DNA from: an uncultured Planctomycetaceae bacterium
GTDB lineage: Bacteria > Planctomycetota > Planctomycetia > Pirellulales > Pirellulaceae
DNA: 43,184 nucleotides
NCBI GenBank assembly: GCA_903927685.1
Contig: CAIYOB010000661.1
Span: forward strand, 1 to 43,184
Direction: 5' to 3'
The notes below the pieces were generated by a model. The model saw only the letters and a program-made list of their open reading frames with translations, was not told the origin of the DNA and made no database searches. Both the position numbers and the translations under genes were made by a program. Below, in pieces: positions 1 to 10,528 of this stretch. Each line of letters opens with the position of its first letter. The first letter of the stretch is position 1.

Positions 1-914
1 ACGCGGGACAAATCCAACGACACAACGGATCGGTCCAGCACCCGCATGACGACGCTCTCGCCGAACATCGTCGGCAGCACGCTGACCCGCAAATCCACGG
101 GGTGACCACCGACGGACAATTCGATCCGTCCGTCCTGCGGCAGCCGCCGTTCCGCGATGTCCAGGTTCGCCATGACCTTGATGCGCGTGGTGATGGCAAA
201 CGCCAAGTGCCGCGGCGGCGGGACCATTTCGTACAACACGCCGTCCGCCTTGATCCGGATGCGGAATTCGTCTTCAAACGGCTCAAAGTGGATATCCGCC
301 GCATGGTCCTTGATCGCCATCAGCAGGACCATGTTCAGCAGCTTGCGCACCGGCGCGCTGTCCGCCAACGCCTCGACGCTGGTCAAGTCGACCGGGCCGT
401 GGGCCTTGGAGGCGGCTTCGACCGCGGCCTTCAAGTCCGCATCCTCTTCCAGCTCGTTCAAGATGCTCTCGATGCTGTCGCTTTCGCTGGCATAGTAGCG
501 GCCCAGCGCCCGTTTGATGTCGCCCTCCGTCGCCACCACCAGGCGGATGTCGTAGCCCAGGAAGTTCCGCAGTTCGTCCTGGATGGCCAGATTCTGCGGA
601 TCGCAAGTGGCCAGCGTCAGCGAGCGGTCTTCCTTCAGCACCGGAATCACCCGGTACAGTTGGGCCATCGAATCCGAAATGGTCGCGATCAGCTCGCGGT
701 CCAATTCGACTTCGCCCAAGTTGACCACCTGCATGTGCATCTGCTCGGCCAACGCCTGAGCCAGCTGGTCGTCGGTGATCAGCTGCATGTCCTCGGCGAT
801 CTTGCCCAACAGTTCGCCGGGACGCTGTTCCTGCTCTTCCAGCAGCATCTCCAACTGCTCGTCGGTGATGAACCCGAGGTCGACCAGGATCTGTCCGATA
901 CGTCGAATAGCCAT
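1..914 (-). CDS. PilB/GspE-type pilus or secretion ATPase, partial (C-terminus beyond window)
   Basis: Traffic ATPase of the type IV pilus / type II secretion family, cytoplasmic at the inner-membrane assembly platform. Only the N-terminal 304 codons or so are present; the ATPase core continues past the window start. The N-terminus carries two MshEN-like repeats: residues 5-28 read RRIG...L..LG.IT..QL..LL.EQ, and a second begins at RPGELLGKI. The conserved GspE core then begins (SAPVRKLLN, AADIHFEPF, DIAERRLPQDGRI), all typical of the region before Walker A. The ATG at 914 is preceded by AGGCGG and lies 9 nt after the pilT stop, so it is the last visible gene of a pilB-pilT-pilB operon. MshEN domains in known relatives bind cyclic di-GMP; that it does so here is inference from the repeat pattern. 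Confidence 0.9.
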   Translation of the reverse strand, partial: MAIRRIGQILVDLGFITDEQLEMLLEEQEQRPGELLGKIAEDMQLITDDQLAQALAEQMHMQVVNLGEVELDRELIATISDSMAQLYRVIPVLKEDRSLTLATCDPQNLAIQDELRNFLGYDIRLVVATEGDIKRALGRYYASESDSIESILNELEEDADLKAAVEAASKAHGPVDLTSVEALADSAPVRKLLNMVLLMAIKDHAADIHFEPFEDEFRIRIKADGVLYEMVPPPRHLAFAITTRIKVMANLDIAERRLPQDGRIELSVGGHPVDLRVSVLPTMFGESVVMRVLDRSVVSLDLSR

Positions 915-923
915 ATTTACCGC

Positions 924-2042
924 CTATTGCTTGAACGCCTCTGGTACGTGCTCGGGTTCTTCCTCTTCGATGCCCCGCTTGGAATTCACAATGCGCTTGG
1001 CCAAGTCATCGGGGTTGGCCGCCTTGGACAGCACATCCTCGATGGTGACTTTTTCATCCTTCCAGTGCTTGAACAGCGCATCGTCCATCAACTGCATCCC
1101 GTGCTTGGCCCCGGTCTGAATCGCCGAGTTGATTCGGAAGGTCTTGTTTTCACGAATCAAGTTCGCGACGCCAGGCGTGCAGATCAGGATCTCATAGGCC
1201 GCACATCGCCCGCCGCCGATCCTGGGCAGCAATTGCTGAGCGACCACGCCGATGATGGAGGAAGCCAGCTGAGTCCGGATCTGGTCCTGCAGATTCCCGG
1301 GAAAGGCGTCAATAATACGGTTGACCGTGCCCATGGCACTGTTGGTATGCAACGTGCCAAACACCACGTGCCCCGTTTCGGCCGCCGTGATGGCAGCTTC
1401 GATCGTCTCCAAGTCACGCATTTCACCGACCAGGATCACATCGGGGTCCTGACGCAAGGCGCGGCGAATCGCTTCGGCGAAACTGGGCACGTCTACACCC
1501 ACCTCGCGCTGATTCACCGTGGACTTTTTGTGGAAATGATAGAACTCGATCGGGTCCTCGATCGTGATGATGTGGTGGTCGACATTCTCGTTGATGTAGT
1601 TCACCAAGCTGGCCAGCGTCGTACTCTTGCCAGAGCCCGTCGGACCCGTGACCAGCATCAGCCCACGAGGACGCAACACCATCTTCGTGACGACGTCGGG
1701 AAGGCCCAATTGCTCGGGGGTGAGCATGCTGTTGGGAATCTGCCGCAGCACCATGCCGATGTTGCCGCGCTGCTTGAAGACCGAGACGCGAAAACGGGCT
1801 TGATCGCCAAAGGCGAAGCCAAAGTCGCACCCGCCCTGCTCCTGCAGTTCCCGCTGACAGCGTTCCGGCGTGATGCTCTTCATCAACGCCACCGTGTCTT
1901 CCGGCTCCAGCACCTTCGTTTCCAGCTTGCGCATCCGGCCATGCAGCCGGAACACGGGGGGCTGGCCCACGGCGATGTGAATATCACTCGCCCCCTGCTT
2001 GACGCAGGCCTGCAACAGCTTGTCGATGAGAATCGTTGCCAT
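924..2042 (-). CDS. pilT: Type IV pilus retraction ATPase PilT
   Basis: Hexameric ATPase that powers pilus retraction (twitching, DNA uptake). At 372 aa it is slightly longer than usual PilT (about 345). Visible motifs are Walker A GPTGSGKST at residues 133-141, the Asp box around IEDPIEF (161-167), the PilT signature AIRRALRQDPD (191-201), Walker B DVILVGEMRD (201-210) and the His box GHVVFGTLHTNSA (224-236). The C-terminus ends in an acidic tail (EEEEPEHVPEAFKQ) beyond the usual family end. The ATG at 2042 has GGAGG about 10 nt upstream. It sits between two PilB-like genes in the same direction, 107 nt after the upstream one. Confidence 0.95.
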   Translation of the reverse strand: MATILIDKLLQACVKQGASDIHIAVGQPPVFRLHGRMRKLETKVLEPEDTVALMKSITPERCQRELQEQGGCDFGFAFGDQARFRVSVFKQRGNIGMVLRQIPNSMLTPEQLGLPDVVTKMVLRPRGLMLVTGPTGSGKSTTLASLVNYINENVDHHIITIEDPIEFYHFHKKSTVNQREVGVDVPSFAEAIRRALRQDPDVILVGEMRDLETIEAAITAAETGHVVFGTLHTNSAMGTVNRIIDAFPGNLQDQIRTQLASSIIGVVAQQLLPRIGGGRCAAYEILICTPGVANLIRENKTFRINSAIQTGAKHGMQLMDDALFKHWKDEKVTIEDVLSKAANPDDLAKRIVNSKRGIEEEEPEHVPEAFKQ

Positions 2043-2149
2043 AAAAAGGATGCCTCCGACATTTCCCCCGAGGCGACCGATTATTTCGGTCCCACTCGGT
2101 CAAAGCAAAAAGAATTCGTGTTCCCGGAAGATTGGCAAAGAGAACAGGG

Positions 2150-3886
2150 CTAGGCCACGCGGGTGAAGTCCAAGTGCTGGTCCTGTTCGGTCCGCTTCGC
2201 CACGCGGAAAATCTCTTCGAGGGTCGTGACGCCCTTCATGACCTTGAACAGCCCGTCCAGGTACAAAGTGGCCATTCCTTCTTCAATCGCCACTTCGCGG
2301 ATGTCCGCCGCCGTCTTGTTGCCGAAGATCAGTTCGCGAATCCGGCTGGTGGTCAGCATCAGCTCGTGAATTCCAATGCGCCCGCGATACCCGCCCCGCT
2401 GGCAATGCCCGCACCCTTTGCCCTTCATGAAGCTCGCCTTCTGGGCAACCTCGGCCGGAATCCCCGCCTCCAACAACTCGCTCTCTCGAGGGACGTAATT
2501 CTGCTTGCACCGGGGACAGATCGTCCGCACCAACCGCTGCCCAAGTACCGCAATCACACTGCTTGCCACCAGATAGTTGGGAACACCCATGTCGACCATG
2601 CGTGTAATGGCGCTGGGCGCATCGTTCGTGTGAAGTGTACTGAAAACCAAGTGTCCAGTCAAAGAAGCTTGGATTCCCATCGATGCGGTCTCCTGATCCC
2701 GCATCTCGCCCACCAGGATCACGTTGGGAGCTTGCCGCAACATGGCACGGATGATCCGCGCAAAGTCCAGTCCGATACTATGCTTTACCTCGCACTGGTT
2801 AATGCCAGGCAGGTAGTATTCGACGGGGTCTTCGGCGGTGATGATTTTTCGATCGGGGCGGTTCAGGTAGTTCAGGGCTGCGTACAGGGTGGTCGTCTTG
2901 CCGGAACCCGTCGGACCGGTCACCAGCACGATCCCGTTGGGGCGGCGAATGAGGTTTTGGAACAGTCGGTAGTTGTACTCCGAGAGCCCCAATTGACGCA
3001 CCCCGATCTTGATATTGTCTTTATCCAGAATTCGGAGCACCGTCGCTTGGCCGTGGTTGGTCGGCAAGATACTGACACGAAGATCCAGTTCTTTTTCGCC
3101 GACGGTGACCTTGATACGACCGTCTTGGGGACGACGGCGCTCGGCGATGTCCATGCGGGCAAGGATTTTGATGCGCGAGGTGATGGCGGCCAGCAATCGG
3201 CGGGGCGGACTATCACGCTCCATCAACATACCGTCGATTCGATACCGGATCCGAATCCTGTTTTCAAAAGGTTCGACATGAATATCCGAAGCTCGTAATT
3301 GAACGGCCTCGGAGATCAGCAGCTGGACCAATCGGACGACGGGGGCGCTGTTTTCGTCGACCGCTTCGCCGCCCGAGACATCCTCGGTGGTTTCGGTGAA
3401 ATCGATGGCGGTGTCGGTAAACTCCTGCAGCATCGAGTCGGCACTTTCGCCTTCGATCTGCCCGTAATGCCGGTTGATGGCACCTTGAATCGCCTCCTCG
3501 GGCGCCAGGACGGTTTCGATTCGCCGGTTCAGGATGAACCGGAGTTTCTCGATGGTCTCCAAGTCGAACGGGTCGCTGACGGCCACGGTCAGCACATTGT
3601 CTTCGTCGCCGATGGGAATGACGGAGTTTTCCCGCGCGACCGCTTCGGGCACGAGTTCGATAATACTCTCCGGGATGGTGATTCCGGTCAGGTCGATGAA
3701 CCGCATCCCGTGGAATTCGGCCAGGGCGCGGACCACGTCCTCGCCGGTGGCGTATTCCAGGTGGATCAGGCACTGGCCGACATCCTTGTCATGTTCGGCC
3801 GCCATTTGCTGGGCTTCGGCCAGCTGTTCGGGACTGATCACGCCTCGTCGAAGCAAAACTTCGGTGAAATCTCCGCCTCTTGCCAT
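2150..3886 (-). CDS. pilB: Type IV pilus assembly ATPase PilB
   Basis: Extension ATPase that drives pilin polymerisation. The 578 aa length is normal for PilB/GspE. N-terminal MshEN-like domain (residues about 1-150), with the glycine/leucine pattern of the second repeat degenerate; core with ASDIHVEPF, DIAERRRPQDGRI, Walker A GPTGSGKTT (about 322-330), NVILVGEMRDQET (Walker B) and LVFSTLHTNDA. A tetracysteine zinc-binding element is present as CPRC (about 457-460) and CGHC (about 492-495), as in true PilB/GspE and absent from PilT. The ATG at 3886 has GAGGGG about 7 nt upstream. It is the first gene of the pilB-pilT-pilB operon. Confidence 0.94.
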   Translation of the reverse strand: MARGGDFTEVLLRRGVISPEQLAEAQQMAAEHDKDVGQCLIHLEYATGEDVVRALAEFHGMRFIDLTGITIPESIIELVPEAVARENSVIPIGDEDNVLTVAVSDPFDLETIEKLRFILNRRIETVLAPEEAIQGAINRHYGQIEGESADSMLQEFTDTAIDFTETTEDVSGGEAVDENSAPVVRLVQLLISEAVQLRASDIHVEPFENRIRIRYRIDGMLMERDSPPRRLLAAITSRIKILARMDIAERRRPQDGRIKVTVGEKELDLRVSILPTNHGQATVLRILDKDNIKIGVRQLGLSEYNYRLFQNLIRRPNGIVLVTGPTGSGKTTTLYAALNYLNRPDRKIITAEDPVEYYLPGINQCEVKHSIGLDFARIIRAMLRQAPNVILVGEMRDQETASMGIQASLTGHLVFSTLHTNDAPSAITRMVDMGVPNYLVASSVIAVLGQRLVRTICPRCKQNYVPRESELLEAGIPAEVAQKASFMKGKGCGHCQRGGYRGRIGIHELMLTTSRIRELIFGNKTAADIREVAIEEGMATLYLDGLFKVMKGVTTLEEIFRVAKRTEQDQHLDFTRVA

Positions 3887-4109
3887 CTACGTGCCCCTCG
3901 ACTGGTTTCGGGGAAAAGTGCCCTTGTACAGATACCGCGGTCAGACAAGCCACCGGGCGAACGTCCGGTCAACTAGGGGACCCTTTTGCATCTATCTTGC
4001 CTAATCATAACCCCTTCTGTCAATCTCCAACAGCGCAGCGCGTGGCAAAGACGGGGGAATGTGGAAAGGCGCCGAAGAAATTCCGACGGCAAGGCGGAAG
4101 TTGGGCGGG

Positions 4110-4239
4110 AGGTAGCGGTCGGGGAGGGCCTTTTGCCCTCCCGCCTGCGGGAGGGTCGGACGTTGCAGCGGCCGGGGAAGGCCATCTTCACCCGTCCGCC
4201 TGCGCGAGGGTCGGACGCGGTAGCGGCCGGGGAGGGTGC
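4110..4239. repeat. Tandem copies of a GC-rich palindromic repeat downstream of the PHP gene
   Basis: The 373-base gap between pilB and the PHP gene (3887-4259) holds no gene. It contains one partial and two near-complete copies of a roughly 48-bp unit: a partial copy at 4110-4130, a copy at 4136-4185 and a copy at 4191-4239. Shared cores are GAGGGTCGGACG and AGCGGCCGGGGA. The second copy includes a short palindrome, CCCGCCTGCGGG. A fourth, inverted copy lies at 5341-5389. The unit adjoins the 3' end of minus-strand genes in both places, as REP-type elements often do. Confidence 0.75.
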
Positions 4240-4259
4240 CCCGTTCCCCACGCCATCCT

Positions 4260-5153
4260 TCAAGCCACGGCGCTGGCGTACCAAGCCGGGTCGTCGTCGC
4301 GGGTGTCCACGACCGCCGCGACGTTGCCGTGCCGGGGTCGCAACCGCTGGCGTGCCATCGGGATGCGGACGTCGGTGCGGACGCGATTGATATAGAACGT
4401 GATGTCCTCGTACCCGCAGTCTTCCAGTAGATCCAACGCCTCGTGGAAGTTCGCCCCCACCCGCTCGGGCTCGTGCGCATCGGCCCCCACTACGACCGGG
4501 ATCTTCCGCCGACGCATCTCGACCAGCATCTGCGGAAAGGGATTCATCTCGGCGACTTCCTTCTGCAGCCCGGACGTGTTCAATTCCATCGCCACTCCGG
4601 TGGCTGCGATCCGGTCCAAGGCTCGGCAGATGTCGTCCATGATCAGTTCCGGCCGCCACTGCTCCGGCCGCTCGTTCTTGACGATGTCCGGATGCGACAG
4701 ACAGTCGAACAGCCGCGTTTCGGCCGCTTCGGCCAGCAAGCGAAAATACGCGCGCTGAGCCTCCACGGGACTGCCGGTGGCATAGCGTTGGCGAAACTCG
4801 ATCACGTGGGGATGCACCGAGCCCAAGACGTACTGAAAGTCCGCGAGTTGCAACTGATGCTCCAGCCAGCGTTCGTAACCGGGCAAGTAGTCCGCTTCGA
4901 TCCCCAGGCGGACATCGATTCGTCCCCGCCAGATCTGCCGGGCCCGGAAAACGATCTGCAGATAGTCGTCGAACTGGTCGACCGACATCCGGAAGCCGGG
5001 CGAAAACCCGGCCGGCATGGGGCTGTGGCAGGTCACCAGCAGGCCGTGAAAACCGCGGCGAAAGGCCATTGCCGCGTAATCTTGCGGGTCGCCGACGGCG
5101 TGCTTGCACAACGGCGTGTGCGAATGGGTTTCGTAAAGCAAGTTCTCCGTCAT
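4260..5153 (-). CDS. PHP-domain phosphoesterase, histidinol-phosphatase-like
   Basis: Metal-dependent phosphoesterase of the PHP superfamily. Its overall plan resembles HisK-type histidinol phosphatase, the histidine-pathway step that removes phosphate from L-histidinol phosphate. The N-terminus has the PHP metal motif ETHSHTPLCKH (about residues 7-17). Further metal-ligand regions are TCHSPM, GIEADYLPG, VLGSVHPH, SHPDIVK, ELNTSGLQ and VVGADAHEPERVG. The length is about 297 aa. The ATG at 5153 is chosen because PHP proteins start just before the HSH motif. An in-frame GTG at 5186 with GAAAGG about 10 nt upstream is a real alternative and would add 11 residues. No other his gene is nearby, so the substrate is not settled. 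Confidence 0.85.
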   Translation of the reverse strand: MTENLLYETHSHTPLCKHAVGDPQDYAAMAFRRGFHGLLVTCHSPMPAGFSPGFRMSVDQFDDYLQIVFRARQIWRGRIDVRLGIEADYLPGYERWLEHQLQLADFQYVLGSVHPHVIEFRQRYATGSPVEAQRAYFRLLAEAAETRLFDCLSHPDIVKNERPEQWRPELIMDDICRALDRIAATGVAMELNTSGLQKEVAEMNPFPQMLVEMRRRKIPVVVGADAHEPERVGANFHEALDLLEDCGYEDITFYINRVRTDVRIPMARQRLRPRHGNVAAVVDTRDDDPAWYASAVA

Positions 5154-5221
5154 CCCCGACCGGCTCCATCCCTGTTCGATACTCACGATCCGTCTACCTT
5201 TCTCGCAGTGCTCCTCGTGCC

Positions 5222-5271
5222 GTGGCTCAGCGCTCGAATCAGGTCCGAGCCACCCAATTGGCAGAATTATA
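5222..5271 (-). promoter_or_regulatory. Promoter -10 and leader hairpin of the PHP gene
   Basis: On the minus strand, a perfect TATAAT lies at 5266-5271, preceded by GTG. No good -35 is visible 17 bases upstream. Downstream in the leader, GTGGCTC and GAGCCAC (5222-5228 and 5247-5253) can form a 7-bp stem. Its function is unknown; the -10 match is the stronger part. Confidence 0.45.
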
Positions 5272-5340
5272 CACGGGAGTGTGAATTTGTGATGAGCAGT
5301 TTGTGAAGATTGGTGCAGGCTTGGGGCGGGGCAGGCGGCG

Positions 5341-5389
5341 AGGCCCTCAGCGGCCGCTACCGCGTCCGACCGTCCCGCCGGGAGGGTCA
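5341..5389. repeat. Inverted copy of the GC-rich dispersed repeat
   Basis: The reverse complement matches the repeat units at 4136-4239, with shared GGTCGGACGCGGTAGCGGCC. It runs up to and includes the stop codon region (5387-5389) of the SpoU-type methyltransferase gene. The two sites bracket the PHP gene in opposite orientations. Confidence 0.7.
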
Positions 5390-6193
5390 AGCTTGTGGCT
5401 CTGTCCGTTGCCGCAGCGCCTCGTACAGAACGACGGCGGCGGTTGTGGACACGTTCAGGCTGTCTGCCGCACCGCGCATGGGCAGAAATACGGCGGTCAT
5501 GTCAGCTCCCTTCCACAGGTCCGTCAGCCCCTCCGCTTCGCTGCCCAGCACGATGGCCGCGGGCTCGCGATAGGAAACCTGTGTATAGGGCACGGCGGCA
5601 TCGACTCGCGCCGTAAAGAGTTTCAGCCGGCGACGGCGGAGCCAGGCCAGCGTGTCCTGGCCGCTGGCCGCACAGACCGGGACCGTGAAGATCGTCCCCA
5701 GGCTGGCGCGGATCGCGTTGGGGTTGTACAGGTCCGTGGCCCCATCTGCGACGATGACGGCCGAAGCTCCGGCTGCGTCGGCCGAGCGGACGACCGCGCC
5801 CAGGTTGCCCGGTTTTTCGACCCGCTCGAGGACGATCACCAGGGCTTCGCCGGTCCAGGTCAATTGATCCAAGGTCAGGGACGGCGGTGCGGCGACGGCC
5901 ACCGCCCCCTGCTCGCGCTGCCCATAAGCCAGTTTGGCGAACACGGGAGGGGCGACGCCCAAGACCTCAATGCCCGCGGCTTCGAGGGTCTGGACCAACT
6001 GCCACCCGTCGCGATCGCTGGGCGTCAGGCAGGTGAAAACCTCGCGAATCCGCACGCCCGCTTGCAGAGCTCGCTGGATTTCGCGCAGACCGTCGATCAG
6101 GATCAGTCCTTGCCGAGTTCGATCTCGCCCGCTCCGCAGGCGGACCACGTTTTTTACTCGCGGATTGTGGACGCTGGAAATCTGAAGAGGCAT
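5387..6193 (-). CDS. SpoU/TrmH-family RNA 2'-O-ribose methyltransferase
   Basis: SAM-dependent methyltransferase of the SPOUT class that methylates the 2'-OH of a tRNA or rRNA nucleotide. The 268 aa length fits the RlmB/TrmH group. An N-terminal substrate-binding domain (about 1-100, with VHNPRVKNVVRLRSGR) is followed by the three SpoU motifs: motif 1 ERVEKPGNLGAVVRSADA (about 123-140), motif 2 VLGSEAEGL (about 217-225), and motif 3 with LPMRGAADSLNVSTTAAVVL near the C-terminus. These knotted-fold motifs make the family assignment firm, but the target nucleotide cannot be read from sequence. The ATG at 6193 is 8 nt after the upstream methyltransferase stop, indicating a two-gene operon. Confidence 0.9.
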   Translation of the reverse strand: MPLQISSVHNPRVKNVVRLRSGRDRTRQGLILIDGLREIQRALQAGVRIREVFTCLTPSDRDGWQLVQTLEAAGIEVLGVAPPVFAKLAYGQREQGAVAVAAPPSLTLDQLTWTGEALVIVLERVEKPGNLGAVVRSADAAGASAVIVADGATDLYNPNAIRASLGTIFTVPVCAASGQDTLAWLRRRRLKLFTARVDAAVPYTQVSYREPAAIVLGSEAEGLTDLWKGADMTAVFLPMRGAADSLNVSTTAAVVLYEALRQRTEPQA

Positions 6194-6201
6194 CGTGCGG
6201 T

Positions 6202-7053
6202 TCACTCCGTCCAGGTTGCGGCCAAGCCGCTGGGCAACTGGCGACCATCGGCCGTCGCCAGGAGCAACGGCTGGACCCTGGCCGGCCACTCCCTGCCGGC
6301 TGCCAGGCCCGCCGCCAGTATTCGCTGCAGGCGATTGGGCCCCAGGGTCGGCGTATGACAGGTCAACAAGGCAAACGCAGGCAGTTCGACCATGATCCCG
6401 GCACAGTGTGCCAACAGCGGCTCCAAATCGCGTTCGATCTTCCAGGGCTCTCCCCGAGGCCCGTGGCCATAACTGGGAGGATCCAGGATCAGCGCGTCGT
6501 AGCGCCGGCCCCGCCGCGCCTCGCGTTCGACGAACCGCGGAGCATCTTCCACGATCCAGCGAATGGGAGCCTCGGCCAGGTCCGACAGGGCTGCGTTCCG
6601 CCGCGCCCAAGCCACCACCGGCTTGGCGGCATCGACGTGCACGACTTCGGCCCCGGCGGCGGCCGCCGCCAACGTGGCTCCGCCCGTGTACGCGAACAGG
6701 TTCAGGACGCGCAACGGGCGTCCGATCCGGCGGATCTGGGCCTCGATCCAGTCCCAGTTGCCCGCCTGCTCCGGAAAAACCCCCAGCTGCCCCAACGGCG
6801 TGGGCCGCAATTCAAACCGAGTCGCCTGGTGCCGAACGGACCAGGCTTCCAAGCCCGCGCCGTGCCGCTGCCACTGCCCGTCGCCCACGGCAGAACGTAC
6901 GAATCGCAACTCGGCCCGCTTCCACGTCTCCGGAGTGCATCGCGCAACCGCGTCCGCCGCCGGGCAGGGACGATCCACGACGACCTGACCGAACCGCTCC
7001 AGCCGCCGGCCACCGCCAAAGTCAAGCAGTTGGTATTGTTCCGGTTCAAACAC
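6202..7053 (-). CDS. Class I SAM-dependent methyltransferase, RlmI/RlmK-like
   Basis: Rossmann-fold methyltransferase of the COG1092 type that contains 23S rRNA methylases. The SAM-binding motif is RVLNLFAYTGGATLAAAAAG, followed by the acidic ribose loop VHVDAAKPVV and the catalytic-site motif LILDPPSYGHG. It is 283 aa from the chosen GTG and lacks the N-terminal PUA domain of RlmI. I chose GTG 7053 because the frame upstream (TTG at 7089) overlaps a good promoter whose -10 ends only 6 nt before this GTG, which would make the message leaderless. It heads an operon with the SpoU methyltransferase and is divergent from rlmI. Confidence 0.82.
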   Translation of the reverse strand: MFEPEQYQLLDFGGGRRLERFGQVVVDRPCPAADAVARCTPETWKRAELRFVRSAVGDGQWQRHGAGLEAWSVRHQATRFELRPTPLGQLGVFPEQAGNWDWIEAQIRRIGRPLRVLNLFAYTGGATLAAAAAGAEVVHVDAAKPVVAWARRNAALSDLAEAPIRWIVEDAPRFVEREARRGRRYDALILDPPSYGHGPRGEPWKIERDLEPLLAHCAGIMVELPAFALLTCHTPTLGPNRLQRILAAGLAAGREWPARVQPLLLATADGRQLPSGLAATWTE

Positions 7054-7059
7054 GTCCGC

Positions 7060-7089
7060 AGTATAGCGTGCGTGGCGGCCGAGCGGCAA
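7060..7089 (-). promoter_or_regulatory. Sigma-70-type promoter for the methyltransferase operon
   Basis: On the minus strand: -35 TTGCCG (7084-7089), an 18-base spacer, and -10 TATACT (7060-7065). The predicted transcription start falls at or next to GTG 7053. Confidence 0.5.
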
Positions 7090-7170
7090 CCTGAGAGCGG
7101 CCGCCTCCAGTCCGCTTCCGCGCCCACGCGTCGCGGGATGACGAATGCCCGTCAGAACACGCTGAGGCCG

Positions 7171-7200
7171 TTAGACTTGGGGCCGTCGAAGCATTACAAT
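7171..7200 (+). promoter_or_regulatory. Sigma-70-type promoter for rlmI-hemB
   Basis: -35 TTAGAC (7171-7176), an 18-base spacer, and -10 TACAAT (7195-7200), about 48 bases before the rlmI ATG. No Shine-Dalgarno sequence is evident before that ATG. Confidence 0.45.
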
Positions 7201-7247
7201 TGCCGCTGTTCGATTCCGCCCGACGCCCTTGACTACTGTGTAAGCCC

Positions 7248-9615
<2,368 letters not shown>

Positions 9616-9622
9616 CGGAAAC

Positions 9623-10474
9623 TCAGGGCCCGACCAGCCGGATTTCGAACAACTGCGGCCAGTTCTTGCCCGTGACGAACAGCCGATCGTGTTCGTCGTC
9701 GTACGCGATCCCGTTCGCCACGGATTCGGCGTCGAGTCCGGCCGGGACCAGCGAGTGCAAGTCGATCCAGCCGAGCACCTCGCCGTCGACCGGCGAGATC
9801 CTCGCGACAACGTCCTTGTACCAGATGTTGGCCAGGATCTCGCCGCGGACGTATTCCAGTTCGTTCAAATTCGCCACGCGGCGGCCGCCGTTGCGGACCA
9901 GCAGTTGGCGCACGACGCGCAGGGACTTGGGGTCCAGGAACCGCAGCGTGGACGTGCCGTCGCTCATGATCAGATGCGTGCCGTCATGCGTTAGGCCCCA
10001 GCCTTCGCCGGTGTAGCGGAATCGGCGGAGTTCCCGCAGCGACGACCGCTCGAACACGATCCCGAACTGGTTGCGCCAAGTCAGCTGAAACACCTCTCCG
10101 CCCCGCACCGCAATGCCTTCGCCGAACACGCTGTTGGGCAGCGGCACCGACTGCAGCACGCGTCCGGACGGCAAGTCGACGCGCCGCAACGTCGACTCGC
10201 CGTACTTGCCCGTTCCCTCGAGCAACTCACCGCGATCGAACGCCAGCCCTTGCGTGTACGCGCGCGGGTCGTGCGGGTACGCCTGGACCACCTCCACGCT
10301 CCACCGCACTTCGTCCCGTGGGGCGAAGACAGCCCAGGCGACGACAGCGCCGACACAGACCAGCAGGGGCAGCGCCAGCGTGCCGATCCGCCAGCGGCGG
10401 GCAGGCACCGCCGGGGGCGTTGGAGCCGGCGGAGACGATTCCTGGAGCTTTCGTCGGGATCGTCGCTTGGTCAT
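9623..10474 (-). CDS. Glutaminyl-peptide cyclotransferase, plant-type, membrane-anchored
   Basis: Plant/bacterial-type glutaminyl cyclase (a five-bladed beta-propeller, unrelated to the animal enzyme), which converts N-terminal Gln to pyroglutamate. Family-typical segments are AYPHDPRAYTQGLAFDRG, EGTGKYGESTLRRVDL, FGEGIAVRGGEVFQLTWR, GEGWGLTHDGTHLIMSDG, NLNELEYVRGEILANIW and RLFVTGKNWPQLFEI. The N-terminus has a basic stretch (KRRSRRK), a proline-rich patch and one hydrophobic helix (about residues 31-51), so the propeller is probably periplasmic. The start is taken at ATG 10474; an upstream in-frame ATG at 10510 is possible. The pyroglutamyl substrate is unknown. Confidence 0.88.
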   Translation of the reverse strand: MTKRRSRRKLQESSPPAPTPPAVPARRWRIGTLALPLLVCVGAVVAWAVFAPRDEVRWSVEVVQAYPHDPRAYTQGLAFDRGELLEGTGKYGESTLRRVDLPSGRVLQSVPLPNSVFGEGIAVRGGEVFQLTWRNQFGIVFERSSLRELRRFRYTGEGWGLTHDGTHLIMSDGTSTLRFLDPKSLRVVRQLLVRNGGRRVANLNELEYVRGEILANIWYKDVVARISPVDGEVLGWIDLHSLVPAGLDAESVANGIAYDDEHDRLFVTGKNWPQLFEIRLVGP

Positions 10475-10528
10475 CACAGGCACAACATCGGTCCAGTACG
10501 CGAGAGCCATCGTCTCGGGGCGACCAGC

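Noticed and set aside
102..3976. Long plus-strand open frames (up to 683 codons) opposite the pil genes
   Set aside because: They are antisense to strongly conserved ATPases, lack family motifs and are typical of high-GC shadow frames.
3973..5169. A 398-codon minus-strand frame overlapping the PHP gene
   Set aside because: It runs in a different frame from the PHP motifs, crosses the dispersed repeat, and has Arg/Pro-rich composition with no domain.
7205..7220. GTTCGATTC, resembling a tRNA T-loop
   Set aside because: The flanking bases do not form a T-stem and no acceptor or anticodon arm can be drawn around it.
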